Positions 9,699 through 21,887 of a stretch of 64,000 nucleotides of DNA are shown here, in pieces; position 1 is the stretch's first letter; the number at the start of each line of letters is the position of its first letter. The position numbers and the translations under genes were made by a program. The notes below the pieces were generated by a model. The model saw only the letters and a list, made by a program, of their open reading frames with translations, was not told where the DNA came from and ran no database searches. This DNA comes from Knufia peltigerae (Eukaryota > Ascomycota > Eurotiomycetes > Chaetothyriales > Trichomeriaceae): the NCBI GenBank assembly GCA_030247855.1, contig JAPDRN010000093.1, forward strand, positions 78,641-142,640, read 5' to 3'.

Positions 9699-11692
9699 GA
9701 AGATGAAAATGAAGAGTAGGATTCTAGAACATCGATATTAGACCGAGCAAGATTTTGTTTGTGTGGTCTGCAACCAGCGAAGAGCATCCTCCAAACTCGT
9801 ATAAACTCACTAGGATCTACAGGCACCATTTCGCAGCGACGCTATCCCTGAAAGTAACAAGGGCCGCGGCACGAACCGAGCATCTAGACTGCAAATCGAT
9901 TAGCCGTATACAGGGGCAAGGGCGGGATCTGGACATGCTCCAGGGGCCACTCAGGGCCACTCGCATCCCACCTCCAAGTCTCGAATCCCCAACAAAACTG
10001 TTTTCGTGGCAGGTCCGAATCCACCTGACAATCCCTTTGCTCGAACGAACAGACCGCCCTCGGCCTGCACGAATCGTCATTGATCTTGACAGCCCCTGGG
10101 TCCTATCTCAAATCTAACAGGATGCTATACGAGTAGATTCGCCTGAAGCTTTATCCGGCACAGTATCGAGCGATACGAGCATTCTACGATCCTAGCGATT
10201 AAGATTTCTTCTGCCAACATGTGAAAGACTGTACATGTCTTCTAGCCTCGGTCGACCGTCCTCGCTCAGCATCTTTCAACACTCTGAGCAGCATGTGCTC
10301 GAGATGATTGCTCTCAGTGACTCGATGCGAGCTGTTCTTGGCCAGCTACGACGGGCACCCGCACCACCACGAGCTCCACGATGGCGATAGTTTGCGGGTC
10401 CGTTCGAAAGACCGTCCACAAAGAAAGCGCCGATATGAGCAAACACCACCCGGCGTTTGATGCTGACATGGCAGAACGGCCAGAAAGAGTTCAGTCCAGA
10501 GCATCGCAAAGGCATGGTAGTCAGAGTCACATCGAGGAACAAAGCGAGTACGAATATGGTGAGGAATAGCATTTGCCTCTCTGGTCTTCTACACCGATAT
10601 TTTCAGTTTGTTGGATCAAGCAAGGCTCGTCCCTCTACCGATGGCAGGGGGAAAGTGGCCTGGCCCGTGTAATTGATACTTTAGTGCCCTCGTATTGTAC
10701 GATAGGAGACTTGTCTGACGGATGTTGGGCATGATGATGAATGACATGACTACTCATGAGACAACCTTGACGATCACCATACTCGGTTTTGTCCGTACAA
10801 GTACTCTGTACTCGTAGATGCGGTATAGAAGAAAATTTTCTGTTCCCGCCGCCAGGGAGCCCCCACCTAGAATACCTCGAGCCTCCCACTTTGCCTAGGT
10901 ACGTACGATATTACCGGGGTTTGGTTGGAATGATGAACATGGGCACCCCTAGTGCACACGATCTCGTCGGGGACTTCGTTAAGCAGTCGTAGTGGGTTCA
11001 CTATGGGTGAAGGGACCAAGGTGAAGCCCCAGGAGCACCACGTAAGGAACCCTTCTTGGGGGGCTACTCGGTGGTTTGTGAGGGGCAACTTCGGCAGTCC
11101 TGACCGCCTAGAACCCCGGGCGCAATGTGAGTGGCCAGGCCAAGGGTTGCCCTGAGTTTAGTGCTGGTCCTCTTTCAGAATTCGTTGAGATTTGCCCGCA
11201 GCTTCAGCTTCTTGTCGCTCGCCTGTCCACAAAAATTTGAATCTTTTTCTGCCCACAGTTCTGCTATCAGTAGCCCAGTCGTTGTACCTGTAGCCAATAC
11301 GATACTCGTACTCCAAACATGCCTCCACCAGAAATGCCTCTCTCCTTAGCACTCGTACCAAATTTGAACCCTTGACATCGGAGTCCTGTCCACTACAATT
11401 GCCCCTACTAAACCGTTACCTCTTCCCGCATTTTTATCTTGAGTCGAAGCTCCCATCCTCTCTCTACATCTTGTACTCCTGGGTTGTTTGTTACGACGCT
11501 CACCTTGTTTGTCTATCTCTCCCCCTCTCTTTGATTTCCTGTCGTTGTGACCGGTTGTCCTCTAGAAGAGCTTCTCTCCTGGTGTTCGTTCCCGACCACG
11601 ACACCTGCGTCCCAACAAATTCTCAAGCTCTCTCCTTCACCCGCCTCTGCCGTCCTACGCTTCCCTGGGTCACCTAGACTCTGACCAGAAAG
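9699..11692. other. Long intergenic region upstream of the desaturase gene
   Basis: Two kilobases without a recognisable gene. Several open frames of 60-120 codons overlap on both strands without any domain. A short direct repeat GGGCCACTC occurs twice at about 9942-9965. The last 330 bp are strongly pyrimidine-rich (see separate entry). The length suggests a large regulatory region or an unseen non-coding transcript. Confidence 0.5.
11365..11692 (+). promoter_or_regulatory. Pyrimidine-rich leader of the delta-12 desaturase
   Basis: The + strand upstream of the ATG at 11693 is dominated by C and T tracts, for example around 11508-11535 and 11621-11665. CT-rich stretches just before the start are typical of strongly expressed filamentous-fungal genes and often mark the transcription start. 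Assignment is by composition only. Confidence 0.4.
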
Positions 11693-13189
11693 ATGACAAC
11701 GACCGCGTTGCCCGCAGAGATGGCTCTGCGCCGAATGGGAACCACCGAATCCACCCCCATGTCCTCGACCAACATCTCTCCTCTCGATAGTCCGAGATCC
11801 TCTCCCTCGTCAACCTCGTTGTCCTCTCTTGCGTCGGAGGATGCCCTTGAGCAGAAGAAGCCTGTCTTGGAAAAGAAGCAGCTGGTTGACACCTATGGCA
11901 ACACCTTCGAGATCCCAGATTACACCATCAAAGACATTCACGATGCCATCCCCAAGCGTTGTTTCGACCGGTCTGCGGCCACTGGTCTCTACTATGTTGC
12001 ACGAGACATCGTCTCTCTGGCGACCACCTTCTACCTCTTCAACCGATTCGTCACGCCAGAAACGGTCCCATCGACCCCGTTGAGAGCTGGTCTCTGGTTT
12101 TTGTACACCGTTGTGCAAGGTCTCTTCGGTACTGGCTTGTGGGTGTTGGCCCACGAATGTGGTCACCAATCCTTCTCCAAGAGCAAGGTTCTGAACGATA
12201 CTGTGGGCTGGTTTTGTCACTCGGCGCTGTTGGTGCCGTATTTCTCGTGGAAGATCTCTCACGGCAAGCACCACAAAGCAACTGGTCACATGGAACGAGA
12301 TATGGTCTTCGTTCCATCCACCAGGCAAGAGTGGGCCACGAGGAAAGGCTACCTGCTTCACCAGCTTGATGAACTTACCGAAGAGACTCCTCTCAACACC
12401 GCCTACACCCTGATCTCCCAGCAATTGGGAGGCTGGCCCATGTACCTGCTGACCAATGTCACTGGTCACAACAAGCATGAGGTCCAACGTGAAGGACGTG
12501 GTGTCGGCAAGCAAAATGGCTTTGGCGGTGGTGTCAACCATTTCGATCCCAACAGCCCCTTGTACGAAGCAAAGGATGCCAAGTTGATCCTCCTCAGCGA
12601 CCTGGGTCTTTTGATCACCGGAGCCATTCTTTTCTGGGTCGGCAAGACGTATGGATTCTCGAACCTTTTCGTGTGGTACCTGGCTCCGTACCTCTGGGTG
12701 AACCACTGGTTGGGTAAGTTTTGAAATGTGCAAGCATGAACATGGAATTTTAGGCTGACAAGATCTCAAGTGGCGATTACATTCTTGCAACACACCGATC
12801 CATCGCTCCCACACTACACACCCACCTCCTGGACCTACACTCGTGGTGCGGCCGCAACCATCGACCGTGAATTTGGCTTCATCGGACGTCAACTCTTCCA
12901 CGGCATCATCGAGACCCACGTCCTGCATCACTATGTCAGCGTGATTCCTTTCTACCATGCCGACGAGGCCAGCGAGGCCATCAAGAAGGTCATGGGCCGT
13001 CACTATCGCAGCGACACCCGCGGTGGACCTGTTGGGTTCATCAAGAGCATGTGGAACTCGATGAGATGGTGCCAGTGGGTTGAACCCTTGGAGGGAACCA
13101 CTGGCGATGAGGCTGGTGTCATGTTCTTCCGCAACCGAAATGGGCTGGGTCTGCCACCTGCCAAACTCCAGAAAGCTGCCTCAACCTGA
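11693..13189 (+). CDS. Delta-12 fatty-acid desaturase (oleate to linoleate)
   Basis: Two exons, 11693-12713 and 12771-13189, joined across a 57-nt intron (GTAAGT...CAAG) that restores HWLVAITFLQHTDPSLPHY; the product is 479 residues. The three histidine boxes of membrane fatty-acid desaturases are present: HECGH (154-158), HGKHH (190-194) and HVLHH (390-394), which bind the di-iron centre. Hydrophobic spans lie near 115-150 and 300-330. The Ser/Pro-rich N-terminus and overall sequence match fungal FAD2-type delta-12 desaturases acting on oleoyl lipids in the endoplasmic reticulum. A close alternative is the related omega-3 desaturase, but the NHWLVAIT and HTDPSLPHY region and the length favour delta-12. 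The gene stands alone between two long spacers, with a CT-rich leader that suggests strong expression. Confidence 0.9.
12714..12770 (+). other. Intron of the desaturase gene
   Basis: 57 nt, GTAAGT donor and CAAG acceptor; splicing converts a premature stop at 12722 into a continuous conserved frame (phase 1). Confidence 0.88.
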
Positions 13190-14681
13190 GCTGCTTTTGA
13201 TTATGACTGCATTCCGCTCTGGAGTTTTTATGCTCTGAATTATGATTGACAGGGAAGGGAGGGGTTATTGGTGTTGCCTTTTGGACTGATTCCACAAAGT
13301 GGCTTGAGTAGAACATCAGCGAGAACTTTTAGACCGACAAAAAGAGAAAGACGACAGATAGACAAGATATCCCAAACCTGTCCATAGTATGATAAAAGAC
13401 CGTACCCGTATGGAGTAACGTAAAAGAATGAGAATCAAAGAGAAGTACCTTTGTTCGAGTACGAGCCCGAGTCCGAGGTTTTCACGTCTGGAGAGAGTTG
13501 AGCATAATTAGTACAGGAGAACAGAGTACCAGATGTGAAATCTACAAGAGTACGAAGACTCATAAGTCTACCTAATGAATGTCTCGGATGGTTAGATCCG
13601 GGCTGCTGTACAAGTACGCGGCCTTTGCATCATTTCTACTCCATCAGGCACGTACTGTATCTTCCTTGATCGACGTGGGCCAACAACATTGGAGGGATTC
13701 AATGCTGCCCCTGGTACAAGGCTATCACTTGTTCGAGACCTTTTTGCGGAATACGAGTACGAGTACGATGATACTGGATGTTTGATTTGCGGTTCTACTC
13801 GAAGAGATTCTTGTGATCAAGGACTCGTATTCGATCCGAGGAGACACTTCCATGCGGCCGAATGAATGTGAGGACTGACTAGGTAGGGGTTTGATGAGCC
13901 TCGTGATCTGAGGAGCAATTGTTCATAGCCGGCATCTAGTCAAATGCAAGACCGTCGAGTCGATATTTGTGGCGTAGTGTTCGGGTGTTCTAACAAAGTA
14001 CCTGCCTCAGGCGGTGTCGTCCGTACGTGTCTAGGTACAAAAGAGGTAGTATAGCCACCAAAGCGTCGGGGGGGAGTTACGGCCATAACCTCCTCACTAT
14101 TATTCGGAATTGTCTTTTAGCCGACTGGAGGGAGTCAGCCATGATCTCAATGGACCACTCAGTGTACAGCCATATTCGAATCAGTCAGCTCTCGCTCAGC
14201 CTCTCTCCGCCGCCCGCTCCCTAAACACTTCTCCGTAGTACGCACGTTGCAACAACATCGCCCCTCGAATAGTTCTGAACAGGGCGAAAATTCTCCCGAC
14301 ACAAGTCGACTTGCATATGTAGAAGAACTTCGGCCATAAGGAACATCTACGAGTATCTGTACGGAGGACCTCCATGGAGAAAGAATGCCCAGGACTTCGC
14401 GCTCCTAACCTCATACAGCTAAAGTCTTTCCACGACATTGCTCCGTAATTGTTGGGATGAAGCGATGATCTGCGGCCGACTTCCACACCGGGGTACTTTC
14501 ATATTGCGTATATAAGTATGCTGTCGTTTTCCTCGTGTTGCATGGCACAAATTGAATCATTCTTCTTGTACACTGTATCCCGTGACCCTCTCGTGGTAAG
14601 GAAGAAATAAATCAACAAAAGCAAAAAAGAATTACGTTACCCTTGCGTTCTCACCAGGAAGCAACACCACATCTCGCAAAC
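13190..14681. other. Intergenic with TACGAG-type tracts and a TATA box
   Basis: 1.5 kb between the desaturase and the DUF4188 gene. Imperfect TACGAG/GAGTAC tandem tracts occur at about 13455-13480 and 13748-13768. No coding segment is recognised. The right end holds the promoter of the next gene. Confidence 0.5.
14509..14516 (+). promoter_or_regulatory. Putative TATA box of the DUF4188 gene
   Basis: TATATAAG located about 165 bp before the ATG at 14682, a plausible distance for a fungal core promoter with a leader of about 130 nt. Confidence 0.45.
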
Positions 14682-15660
14682 ATGGGTTTTCAAAGTGAAC
14701 TGCCTGGATCGACCAAGCGTCCCAAGTCTCAACTTCGCCAACAACCAGGGAACGAAGCATTATTTTATGTACGTACTTCCTCCACTCCAAACACTGCCAT
14801 TTCTGGGATGTGTGCGCAATACTGACCGTGACCAACAAAAGATGATCCGCAACACATTTTCCATCTCGACATGGCTTCTGGCGGGAGCGCTGTTACAATC
14901 CCTCGTCGTCTTTATCATCCCCCGCTTCTACGCCATGCTGCCTTCGATCCTCATCCTGGGCGGACGTCTCGTCAACACCCTCGCCATCACGTACGGACTC
15001 AAGGAGAATCCGTACCTCAAGGGGTCCATCCACGGACGAACCTCGCCTCAGATCCCGGACGAAGACGGTAACTTTCACCAAGAATCGTCGGCCGAAAAAG
15101 TGGTCGTGTTCCTGTTGGGGTTCAAGTCGAACCACCCCATGGGTTTTCTGACCCCAAAAGCCACGACGGTCGGAAGCTACTTTAACAAGATGATCAAGGA
15201 TCTCGAGAAGAATTCCCCGGGGTCCGGTTACTACGGTGGATCGTCGTGGCAGAACCAGGCCGCCAACGGAGCACCCGAAAACTTGATCGTCACGTACTGG
15301 CGGTCGACCGAGGACATTCACAAGTTCGCGTACGGTCCCGTGCACCGCGAGGCTTGGGACTGGTGGAACAAGGTAATCAAGGAGGTCGACCACATCGGCA
15401 TCAACCACGAAATCTTCGAGGTGGACAAGAAACACTGGGAGGGCATTTACGTCAACTTCCAACCTACCCTGCTGGGCGCGACGACGTATCTGAGAAAGGG
15501 AGACAAGATGATCGGTGGCAATGTCGACGATGAGTGGATTTCGCCTCTGATGGACGCGAGGAGAGGCAAGTTGAGGAGTAGCGCCGGGAGATTGGGAAGA
15601 GACCCCACGCAGTTGTATGATCAGTATAAAGTCAAGGAAGGGGATGTCATGGTTGCTTGA
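14682..15660 (+). CDS. DUF4188 family protein (putative monooxygenase)
   Basis: Two exons, 14682-14768 and 14842-15660, separated by a 73-nt intron (GTACGT...AAAAG, phase 0); product 301 residues. The N-terminal region contains two hydrophobic spans (about residues 34-52 and 56-78), then a soluble domain with VVVFLLGFKSNHPMG, a YGGSSWQ loop, and an EDIHKFAYGPVHREAWDWW segment. That pattern (dimeric ferredoxin-like fold with a conserved 'tyrosine-x-x-xx-His-R-x-x-W-x-W-W' stretch) is typical of the fungal DUF4188 family, annotated as monooxygenase or aldoxime-dehydratase-like. True substrate is unknown. The first exon is short and rests on splice phase and on the first ATG; starting inside exon 2 at 14842 is the alternative. 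It is followed 0.8 kb downstream, on the same strand, by a CoA ligase. Confidence 0.7.
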
Positions 15661-16478
15661 TGGTTGTACTTTGCACTGTTGTGGATGTGGTGAGATGATT
15701 GAGTAAAAAGGATTGACAAGGAAAGGTAATGATCCATGAATATATAGTAATATTGAGGTCAGTTCAGTTAGGTAGTCATGAACAATGACAAGCATAGCGA
15801 TGGGAATTTTAATGACGGAGTACAACCCAGGTAATAGTTGGTTGTTGTTGGTTGCTGGTTGCTGGTAACTCTTTGCTCATGCATGTCAATGTCAATTGAA
15901 TACGAGTACGGATACGGGTACGACGACACTCAGATCCTCTCGCCAAACCTTCCTCCTCGGTTAAAAATTGAGCCTCGGTACTTTTCCCAACTTTCTCTCC
16001 CCCAGAGAAATGACTCCAGCTTCATCACTTTCCCCCTCGACGATGTGCCAATTGATAGGCTGATATCAGAGCCGTCGGTGGATTCAAATCATCCGGCACT
16101 GCCACTACGAGGTTCTACCTTTCTGTTGTGTACTGTAGGTCTCGCTACAACTACCGCTGTCGCGTCGACGAGGAACTCATATAGTCGTCGGCCCTCGGTC
16201 TATTTATTCCGTCTTCCTATGCATTGCACATTCATACACAAAGATTGACACAGGAATATATTACACACGTACTCGGAACTTGGTACCTGGTTTTATATCG
16301 AACTTCTGCTGCCTCCGACGACGCATCACTTTGTTCTTCTTCCCTTTACTGACGAAACCTACACTCATAATACCTAGAAAATTTACTGTAAATACTAAAC
16401 AGTCTCGATCCCACCGCATAAAACCCTACACACGGACACATACACACAGATCTACAAGCAAGCACTACTACCGCCAAA
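15661..16478. other. Intergenic upstream of the CoA-ligase gene
   Basis: 820 bp. It contains an imperfect TACGAG/TACGGG tandem tract near 15900-15922 and the CoA-ligase promoter. A 136-codon open frame here is mostly repeat-derived (Tyr/Glu/Gly) and is not supported as a gene. Confidence 0.5.
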
Positions 16479-18269
16479 ATGCCATACAAATCTCGTTGGA
16501 CCGTCGACGTCCCCGAGTGTTCTCTACCGACATTTCTATTCGAATCTCCCTCTGCACCACTAGGTTCGAAACGATGTTTCTCGGAAGCAGCCCGTCCAGA
16601 GACGCACTATCTGACTCGGGAGTCGTTCCGTCTCTGGTCGCAGCGGTTCGGGCTTGGTCTTCGCCGGTCACCACATTTCCAAAAGGGCGATCGGGTTCTC
16701 CTATTCAGCGGCAACGACATGTTCGTCCCGGTCGTGTTCATGGGCGTTTTGTGTGCGGGCGGCATCTTCTCCGGCGCAAACCCGACCTTCACACCTCGCG
16801 AACTGGCCCATCAACTTCGCGACTCGGGAGCCACCTACCTCCTCTGCGCCGACGGAAGTATCGACACGGGCATCGAAGCCGCCAAGCTTGCCGGTCTCGG
16901 TTCCGACCGCGTGTTCGTGTACAATGCGCGAATCTACGACGGTCCGCAACCGCCGCTCAAGGGATGTCGGTACTGGGGTGATCTGATCGCGTCCGCCGAC
17001 GACGCCAAGGGTTTTGCGTGGGACGACCTCAAAGGTCCGGGGGAATGTGACACCACCCTCGCACTCAACTACTCCTCCGGCACCACCGGCGTGCCCAAAG
17101 GTGTCGAGATCACGCACCGGAACTACATTTCCAACACGGTCCAAGTGGCCCTGATATCGCAGCAGCATCCGGACTACGAGGCTCGCAACGCCCGGGCGAG
17201 CTGGCTCTGTTTCCTGCCCCTGTACCACGCGTACGGGCAGACGTATTTCGTCGCGGGGGCCTTCAACCGTCAAGTCCCCGTGTACGTCATGCCCAAGTTC
17301 GACTTTGAGAAGATGCTAGAGTACATCCAGCGCTTCCGGGTGACGGATCTCGCCCTCGTACCTCCCATCGCGGTCCTGTTGGCCAAACACCCCGCCGTGG
17401 AAAAGTACGATTTGAGCAGTGTGGAGAACGTCGGGTGTGGTGCGGCGCCCTTGGGTAGGGACGTGTGTGTGCAGATTGAGAAGAGGTTGGGGAGAGGGAT
17501 TAACGTGAAACAAGGGTGGGGGATGACTGAGTGAGTATTTCCCGTGTCCGTACCCTGTACACGCGTGGTTTGGTCATACTACCAGTACTACATTTGGATC
17601 GATCGCTGACCGCCGTGCGACTTGACCATCTACAGATGCACATGTTCCCTCCTAGGTTGGGACGTCATGGCGACCTCGACCTCTGCGGCCGTCGGCGAAC
17701 CCAACGCCAACTGCACGGCCATGATCGTGTCGGAGGACGGGGGGCAGGAAATCGCGTCCCGGGGTCCCCGGCACGTCGGGGAACTGTGGTGCCGCGGGCC
17801 GAACGTCATGAAGGGCTACTGGCGCAACCCCAAGGCCACGGCCGAGACGCTCACGCCCGACGGGTGGTTGAAGACGGGCGACATCGCGTACGTCGACGAG
17901 GCGGGCATGTTCCACATCGTCGACCGCAAAAAGGAACTCATCAAGGTGAAGGGGAACCAGGTGGCCCCCGCCGAACTGGAGGCCCTGCTGCTCGAGCACG
18001 ACGCCATCGCCGACGCCGCCGTCATCGGCATGCCGACCCAGGACGGCGACGAGGTCCCCCGCGCGTTCGTGGTGAGGCAGCCCGGGAGGGACGTGACCGA
18101 GAACGAGGTCAAGAAGTTCATCGAGGGCAAAGTGGTGAGGTACAAGTTTTTGAAGGGCGGCGTGGAGTTTGTCGATGCCATACCAAAGAACCCCAGCGGG
18201 AAGATCTTGAGGAGACAGATCAGGGACGCCGCGAAGGAGAGGTTACGGAAAGAGGGTGCGAGATTATAG
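16479..18269 (+). CDS. 4-coumarate-CoA-ligase-like acyl-CoA ligase, peroxisomal
   Basis: Exons 16479-17530 and 17636-18269 with a 105-nt intron (GTGAGT...TACAG, phase 2) give 561 residues. The ANL-superfamily signature YSSGTTGVPKG (198-208) binds ATP phosphates; further core motifs are the GWGMTE adenine motif at the exon junction, GWLKTGD with the ribose-binding Asp, and the C-terminal PKNPSGKIL with the catalytic Lys. The overall pattern is that of fungal 4-coumarate-CoA-ligase-like enzymes, which activate aromatic or medium-chain carboxylates as CoA thioesters through an acyl-adenylate. The protein ends in -ARL, a PTS1-type tripeptide, so import into peroxisomes and a role in side-chain beta-oxidation are likely. 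Substrate cannot be read from sequence. The GC content of the second exon is visibly higher than that of its neighbours. Confidence 0.87.
17531..17635 (+). other. Intron of the CoA-ligase gene
   Basis: 105 nt, GTGAGT...CTACAG; it splits the conserved GWGMTE motif and its removal restores it. Confidence 0.85.
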
Positions 18270-18583
18270 TGCATCTGATTCACCGTCTAGATGTGTGTAT
18301 GTATATATATATATATATACACTCTCGGGCTCGGCTTTTTTGGAGTGTTTTGGATGCATCAAGGTGCCTCAACAGGTCGGTAAAGAGAGACCACGGTATA
18401 TACTATTATCTAGGGTATCTATCCAGGTTTTGCCTATGATAGATGAAAAAGATGAAAAGAGAGTGTCAGACTGTACTGTATTCAGCACCACTTTGTGTCT
18501 CCTGTTTTTCTCCTCTGGAGTCTCCTCCAGTTGGACCGTTTCCGAGTTTCTTGGTCTCCCATCTTACCTTGTTTCCAGCTAGG
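18270..18583. other. Convergent 3' region with (TA)9 tract
   Basis: About 310 bp between the stop codons of the CoA ligase and the carboxypeptidase. A perfect TA dinucleotide run lies at about 18302-18319. Presumptive 3' untranslated and terminator sequence; nothing else seen. Confidence 0.55.
18302..18319. repeat. (TA)9 microsatellite
   Basis: Perfect alternating TA run just 3' of the CoA-ligase stop codon. Confidence 0.9.
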
Positions 18584-20662
18584 TCACGGCAGCATCTGAG
18601 CCCTCCTCACCAACTGATGGTCGATCTGATCCTCGGTCAGTGGCACGTAGTCGAACCCGCCGGCGAAGTACGTGTCCTGAGTACTGAACCCGGCGTCGTC
18701 GTCCAAGCTGTCGATCCTACCCAGCAACTTCTCGAGGTGCCTCAGGGCCACCCCGGGTTGATACCCGGGGACCTCGTGACCGGAGAGTTCGACGGTACAA
18801 AAGATCAATCCTCGGTCTTCGGTCCATTTTCCCAGGGTCCCGTTGCCGGATTGAGCCACCACACCTTGAGGGTAGTACGGGACGACCATGTCGTTCTCGA
18901 GGGGTTTCGAGAACCCCTGGGCGCCGTTCCAGGTGAGGTTCTGGAGGGCCATCAACGAGCCGTTCACCATCAACACCATGTCGAGAGTCCCGTGACCGAC
19001 GATGACGTTGTTGGTACGTTCGATCACCTTCCCCAGGGGTCCACCGTTGTTGGCCGAAGGGGGGGACCTGTCGATCCCGCCGGCGAAGACTTGGGTCCTT
19101 GGTGAACAAATGTCCCATTCGAAGGCCGACCCGTTTTTCGCCGTGGGCGCGTGGATGGCCTTTTGGACGTCCGGGCGCGTGAAGTACCCGGCGGGAGATC
19201 CGGGGGCGTTGGTGTGGTACGGGTCACCTATGATGTCGCTGGGGTACTGACAAGGTTGACCGACGTAGTAAATGTTGAAACATGGGTTGAGTTGGCTGAT
19301 GTCTATTACCAAGAAAAGAAAAGAAAAAATCAGTGAGCGTTGTGTGTGTGTGAGAGAGAGAGAGAGAGTGGTGAGGGAAACCGAAAAAAAAGGAAAAGGG
19401 ATAGATCACAAAAATACATACAAGCTTGAACAAAGTATTGCAAATAACAACTGTCGTTTCCGAAACTACTCAACGTGGTTGACGTTGCGTTGAGTTGTAG
19501 AATTTCGGGAACCTTGATGGGTCCTTTCGGTGGGAACGTGTTTGTTTGTTCCATCAAATCGGTGAAGCCGCATTGATCGGCATATTCGTTCAGTTGCTCG
19601 AAAACATCTTCTTCGAATGGGAACCTGTGAGGATGAGATTGATTAGTGTACTTGTACGAGAGCGGCGAAACAGGACAAGAGGAGGAGTGCGTGTCAATTG
19701 TAGTCGGTACGTACAAATTCTTATTAGCATTGACAAATTCGATAACTGGAGCATTGTCTCCCAAAGTCCTGTCACCTAGGATTGGATCATAAATCAAGAT
19801 GCCAGTGACGTTGTAATAATCGGAAGCATTTTTCCCGGTAGTGTTGAGCATTGCTTCGGCGATGTATGGGACCTGCATGTTTTCCACCAGGTTAGAAAAA
19901 GAGATCTTCGTCGAGCGTGAAAAGTAGAAGGGTGAAGAGTCCCAGATTTCTGAAGAGGGTCAAAAGGAAACTGGATCGTACATAATTCCCAGCATAACTT
20001 TCACCTGTGATGGAAATTTTTCGACCTTTCATATCGAATGTATCAATGAAATTCTTCCAGAATCCCAGAAACTGTTGAGCCACTCCCAGTTCGTCTTGAT
20101 TGTCGCCATCTATAATACAACAACAAGAATTAGCAAACCTCTCCCAAAAAAAAGAATCGCAGCAAGCAAAGAGCACAGTCGGTCTCAGAAGAAGAGAATA
20201 CATACCACCATGGGCACTCGAAAAGGCGGTCCCGGCAGGTTGTTCGACCCAAATGACGTTGGTCAAGTTCGTCCACGAATAAACGTTCCGGATCGGTGCG
20301 AGTTGTCCACTCTGCCAACTGATGGGACCGTTTTCCTGCAAAAACCCCATAAGAGACGAACATCCCGGTCCGCCGTTCAACCAGATGACGATCTCGTCGT
20401 CCGCGGCCTCGTTCTCAGACGGGACGAACCAGAAAAAGAGTTCTTGACCACCCGCTTTGTCTCCGATGGGCATCAGACCGGAATAACTCTCGCCGATGTC
20501 GAAGGGGATGTCGGGCAAGTTGGCCCCGTCGACGGAGTACGGTCGAGTTTTGTTGGTCAGGAATTTGTGAGTGTCGTTGGCCGCCCGTGGGAGCAAGGGG
20601 TGAGGTATGGCCGAGATTGTCGTCGACAAGGCCAAGATGGCCAACAAGGATGAGAAGTACAT
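18584..20662 (-). CDS. Secreted serine carboxypeptidase (peptidase family S10)
   Basis: Five exons on the minus strand: 20662-20206, 20109-19982, 19872-19715, 19624-19422 and 19302-18584, totalling 554 residues; every junction has GT...AG and keeps the frame. A signal peptide is visible (residues 1-18, hydrophobic core LLAILALSTTISA). Family motifs: LNGGPGCSS (oxyanion hole), GESYAG with nucleophile Ser190, catalytic Asp423 in GHGTLDM, and His491 in SGHEVP. Several N-x-S/T sites suggest glycosylation. The enzyme removes C-terminal residues from peptides at acid pH, outside the cell or in the vacuole. GHEVP replaces the more common GHMVP, a tolerated change. Intron 4 carries a GT/GA microsatellite. 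The start at 20662 was chosen because it gives the signal peptide; upstream in-frame sequence lacks one. Confidence 0.88.
19339..19368. repeat. (GT)n(GA)n microsatellite in carboxypeptidase intron 4
   Basis: About six GT units run into about eight GA units on the + strand, entirely inside the fourth intron (19421-19303), where they read as a pyrimidine-rich TC/AC tract in the transcript. Confidence 0.85.
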
Positions 20663-21762
20663 TGTGATCGTGGTCCACAGGACAGGGGAATTCGTAATCA
20701 AGACACAATGGTAGCGATGTGTGTTCGTATGCGTAACACTTGTCGGGGAGATTTTTTGCTCTCGTGTAACACACAAGACAAGGCAGAAAAAAAGAAAATA
20801 AACCTCACCGCAAACAAAAAGAGATGGAATAGGGAGATCAAGAAGAACAAATACTATTCCACGTGGTGCATCGGACTCAATAGTCTAGAACGATTGATTT
20901 TACTCAGCTTGCTCTCAAGACGCCGCCATTGACTTCTTTGGGAATGCAAAACCCTTTGACCGTGTTGAGGAAGGCTTGAGAGTATAGACTCGAACTTTGG
21001 TGCGATGCTAGACCACTCTCGACCCTGTCGGGTACGATCTTTGCAAGTCTCTCCTAAGAGGCTAGAAATGGAAAAGATGATGTGAATGGCTTCACGAGGC
21101 GCGCCTGAAGCTTCATAGTAGCATACTTAGCGAAGCATCGATATATTGGCCGTGGCTTCGAGACGGGACCTTTGTCAGGCTTAGCGAGTTGCTTCGCCCG
21201 ACCCAAAAAGATCGAAGTCTCACGACCTGCGGACCAAGATGGTAAGAATCAACTGCTGCCAGATACATCGTGGTCGGTCGAGTTCGTCGGAGTAGAATGG
21301 AACTTTGCGGGGTGGTTCGTGAGGTCGATAGCAGGTGGAAGCTTGGATCGTCAACTGGCACCACGACCAATGAAATATTGGAAGGCGGACTCTTTATTTG
21401 GAAATGACTAGTGTTTATTGAACTCGGCCACACCTCAGTCTCAGCACCGTATTCTTTTTGAGAAGTCGCGATGGACAATACGAAAGCAGAGATGCGCATA
21501 TGGTCTTGCTCTCAAGAAAGTCTGGAATATTATCACGGATGAAGAATGATGGCTGGGAAGCGAATCGGGAATAATTGATCCGCAGCCTCGTCGGGATCCA
21601 CAATTCGTGATTGGTGGGTGATGGATACGGAGGAGTATTGGGGCAACAAATGCAGGATCCAGGCTATGGACATGAATTGCGTTGACCATAAATTGCAGAG
21701 CGGTAGCATATCCATATCCGGATCAGGGTGAGACAGAGTAGCAGAATTTCAGGACTCATATC

Positions 21763-21770
21763 TATATAAG
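21763..21770 (+). promoter_or_regulatory. Orphan TATA box followed by pyrimidine tract
   Basis: TATATAAG is followed by a C/T-rich stretch (about 21781-21840) and then by an ATG at 21888. This is the layout of a fungal core promoter but no known gene follows. Confidence 0.35.
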
Positions 21771-21887
21771 CAAAATCCTCAATCAAGGCCTTCCTGCGTT
21801 TCCGCTTCTTCACTCACCCCAGCCCTGTTTCTGTCCTTCCGAACGGTAGGGTACTACTATTTTTGGTCGTCGGCTCTGACAGCTGAG

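Noticed and set aside
9755..10117. 120-codon frame after TRS130
   Set aside because: No motif, an equally open antisense frame, and repeat-like content (GGGCCACTC twice).
10276..10572. 98-codon minus-strand frame with a hydrophobic start resembling a signal peptide
   Set aside because: The rest is low-quality sequence with an overlapping + strand frame; a signal-like N-terminus alone is not enough.
11810..13003. 397-codon open frame antisense to the delta-12 desaturase, running across its intron
   Set aside because: It mirrors the codon bias of the sense gene, has no recognisable domain, and the sense strand is a clear desaturase with three histidine boxes.
14893..15825. 310-codon antisense frame over the DUF4188 gene
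   Set aside because: Sense strand has the family motifs; the antisense protein has none.
15838..16248. 136-codon frame before the CoA ligase
   Set aside because: Its Tyr/Glu/Gly repeat comes from a TACGAG-type microsatellite; no domain; it lies in the promoter of the next gene.
14682..20662. Secondary-metabolite cluster around the DUF4188, CoA-ligase and carboxypeptidase genes
   Set aside because: There is no polyketide synthase, NRPS, terpene synthase, cluster transporter or Zn2Cys6 regulator nearby, and the flanking genes are unrelated.
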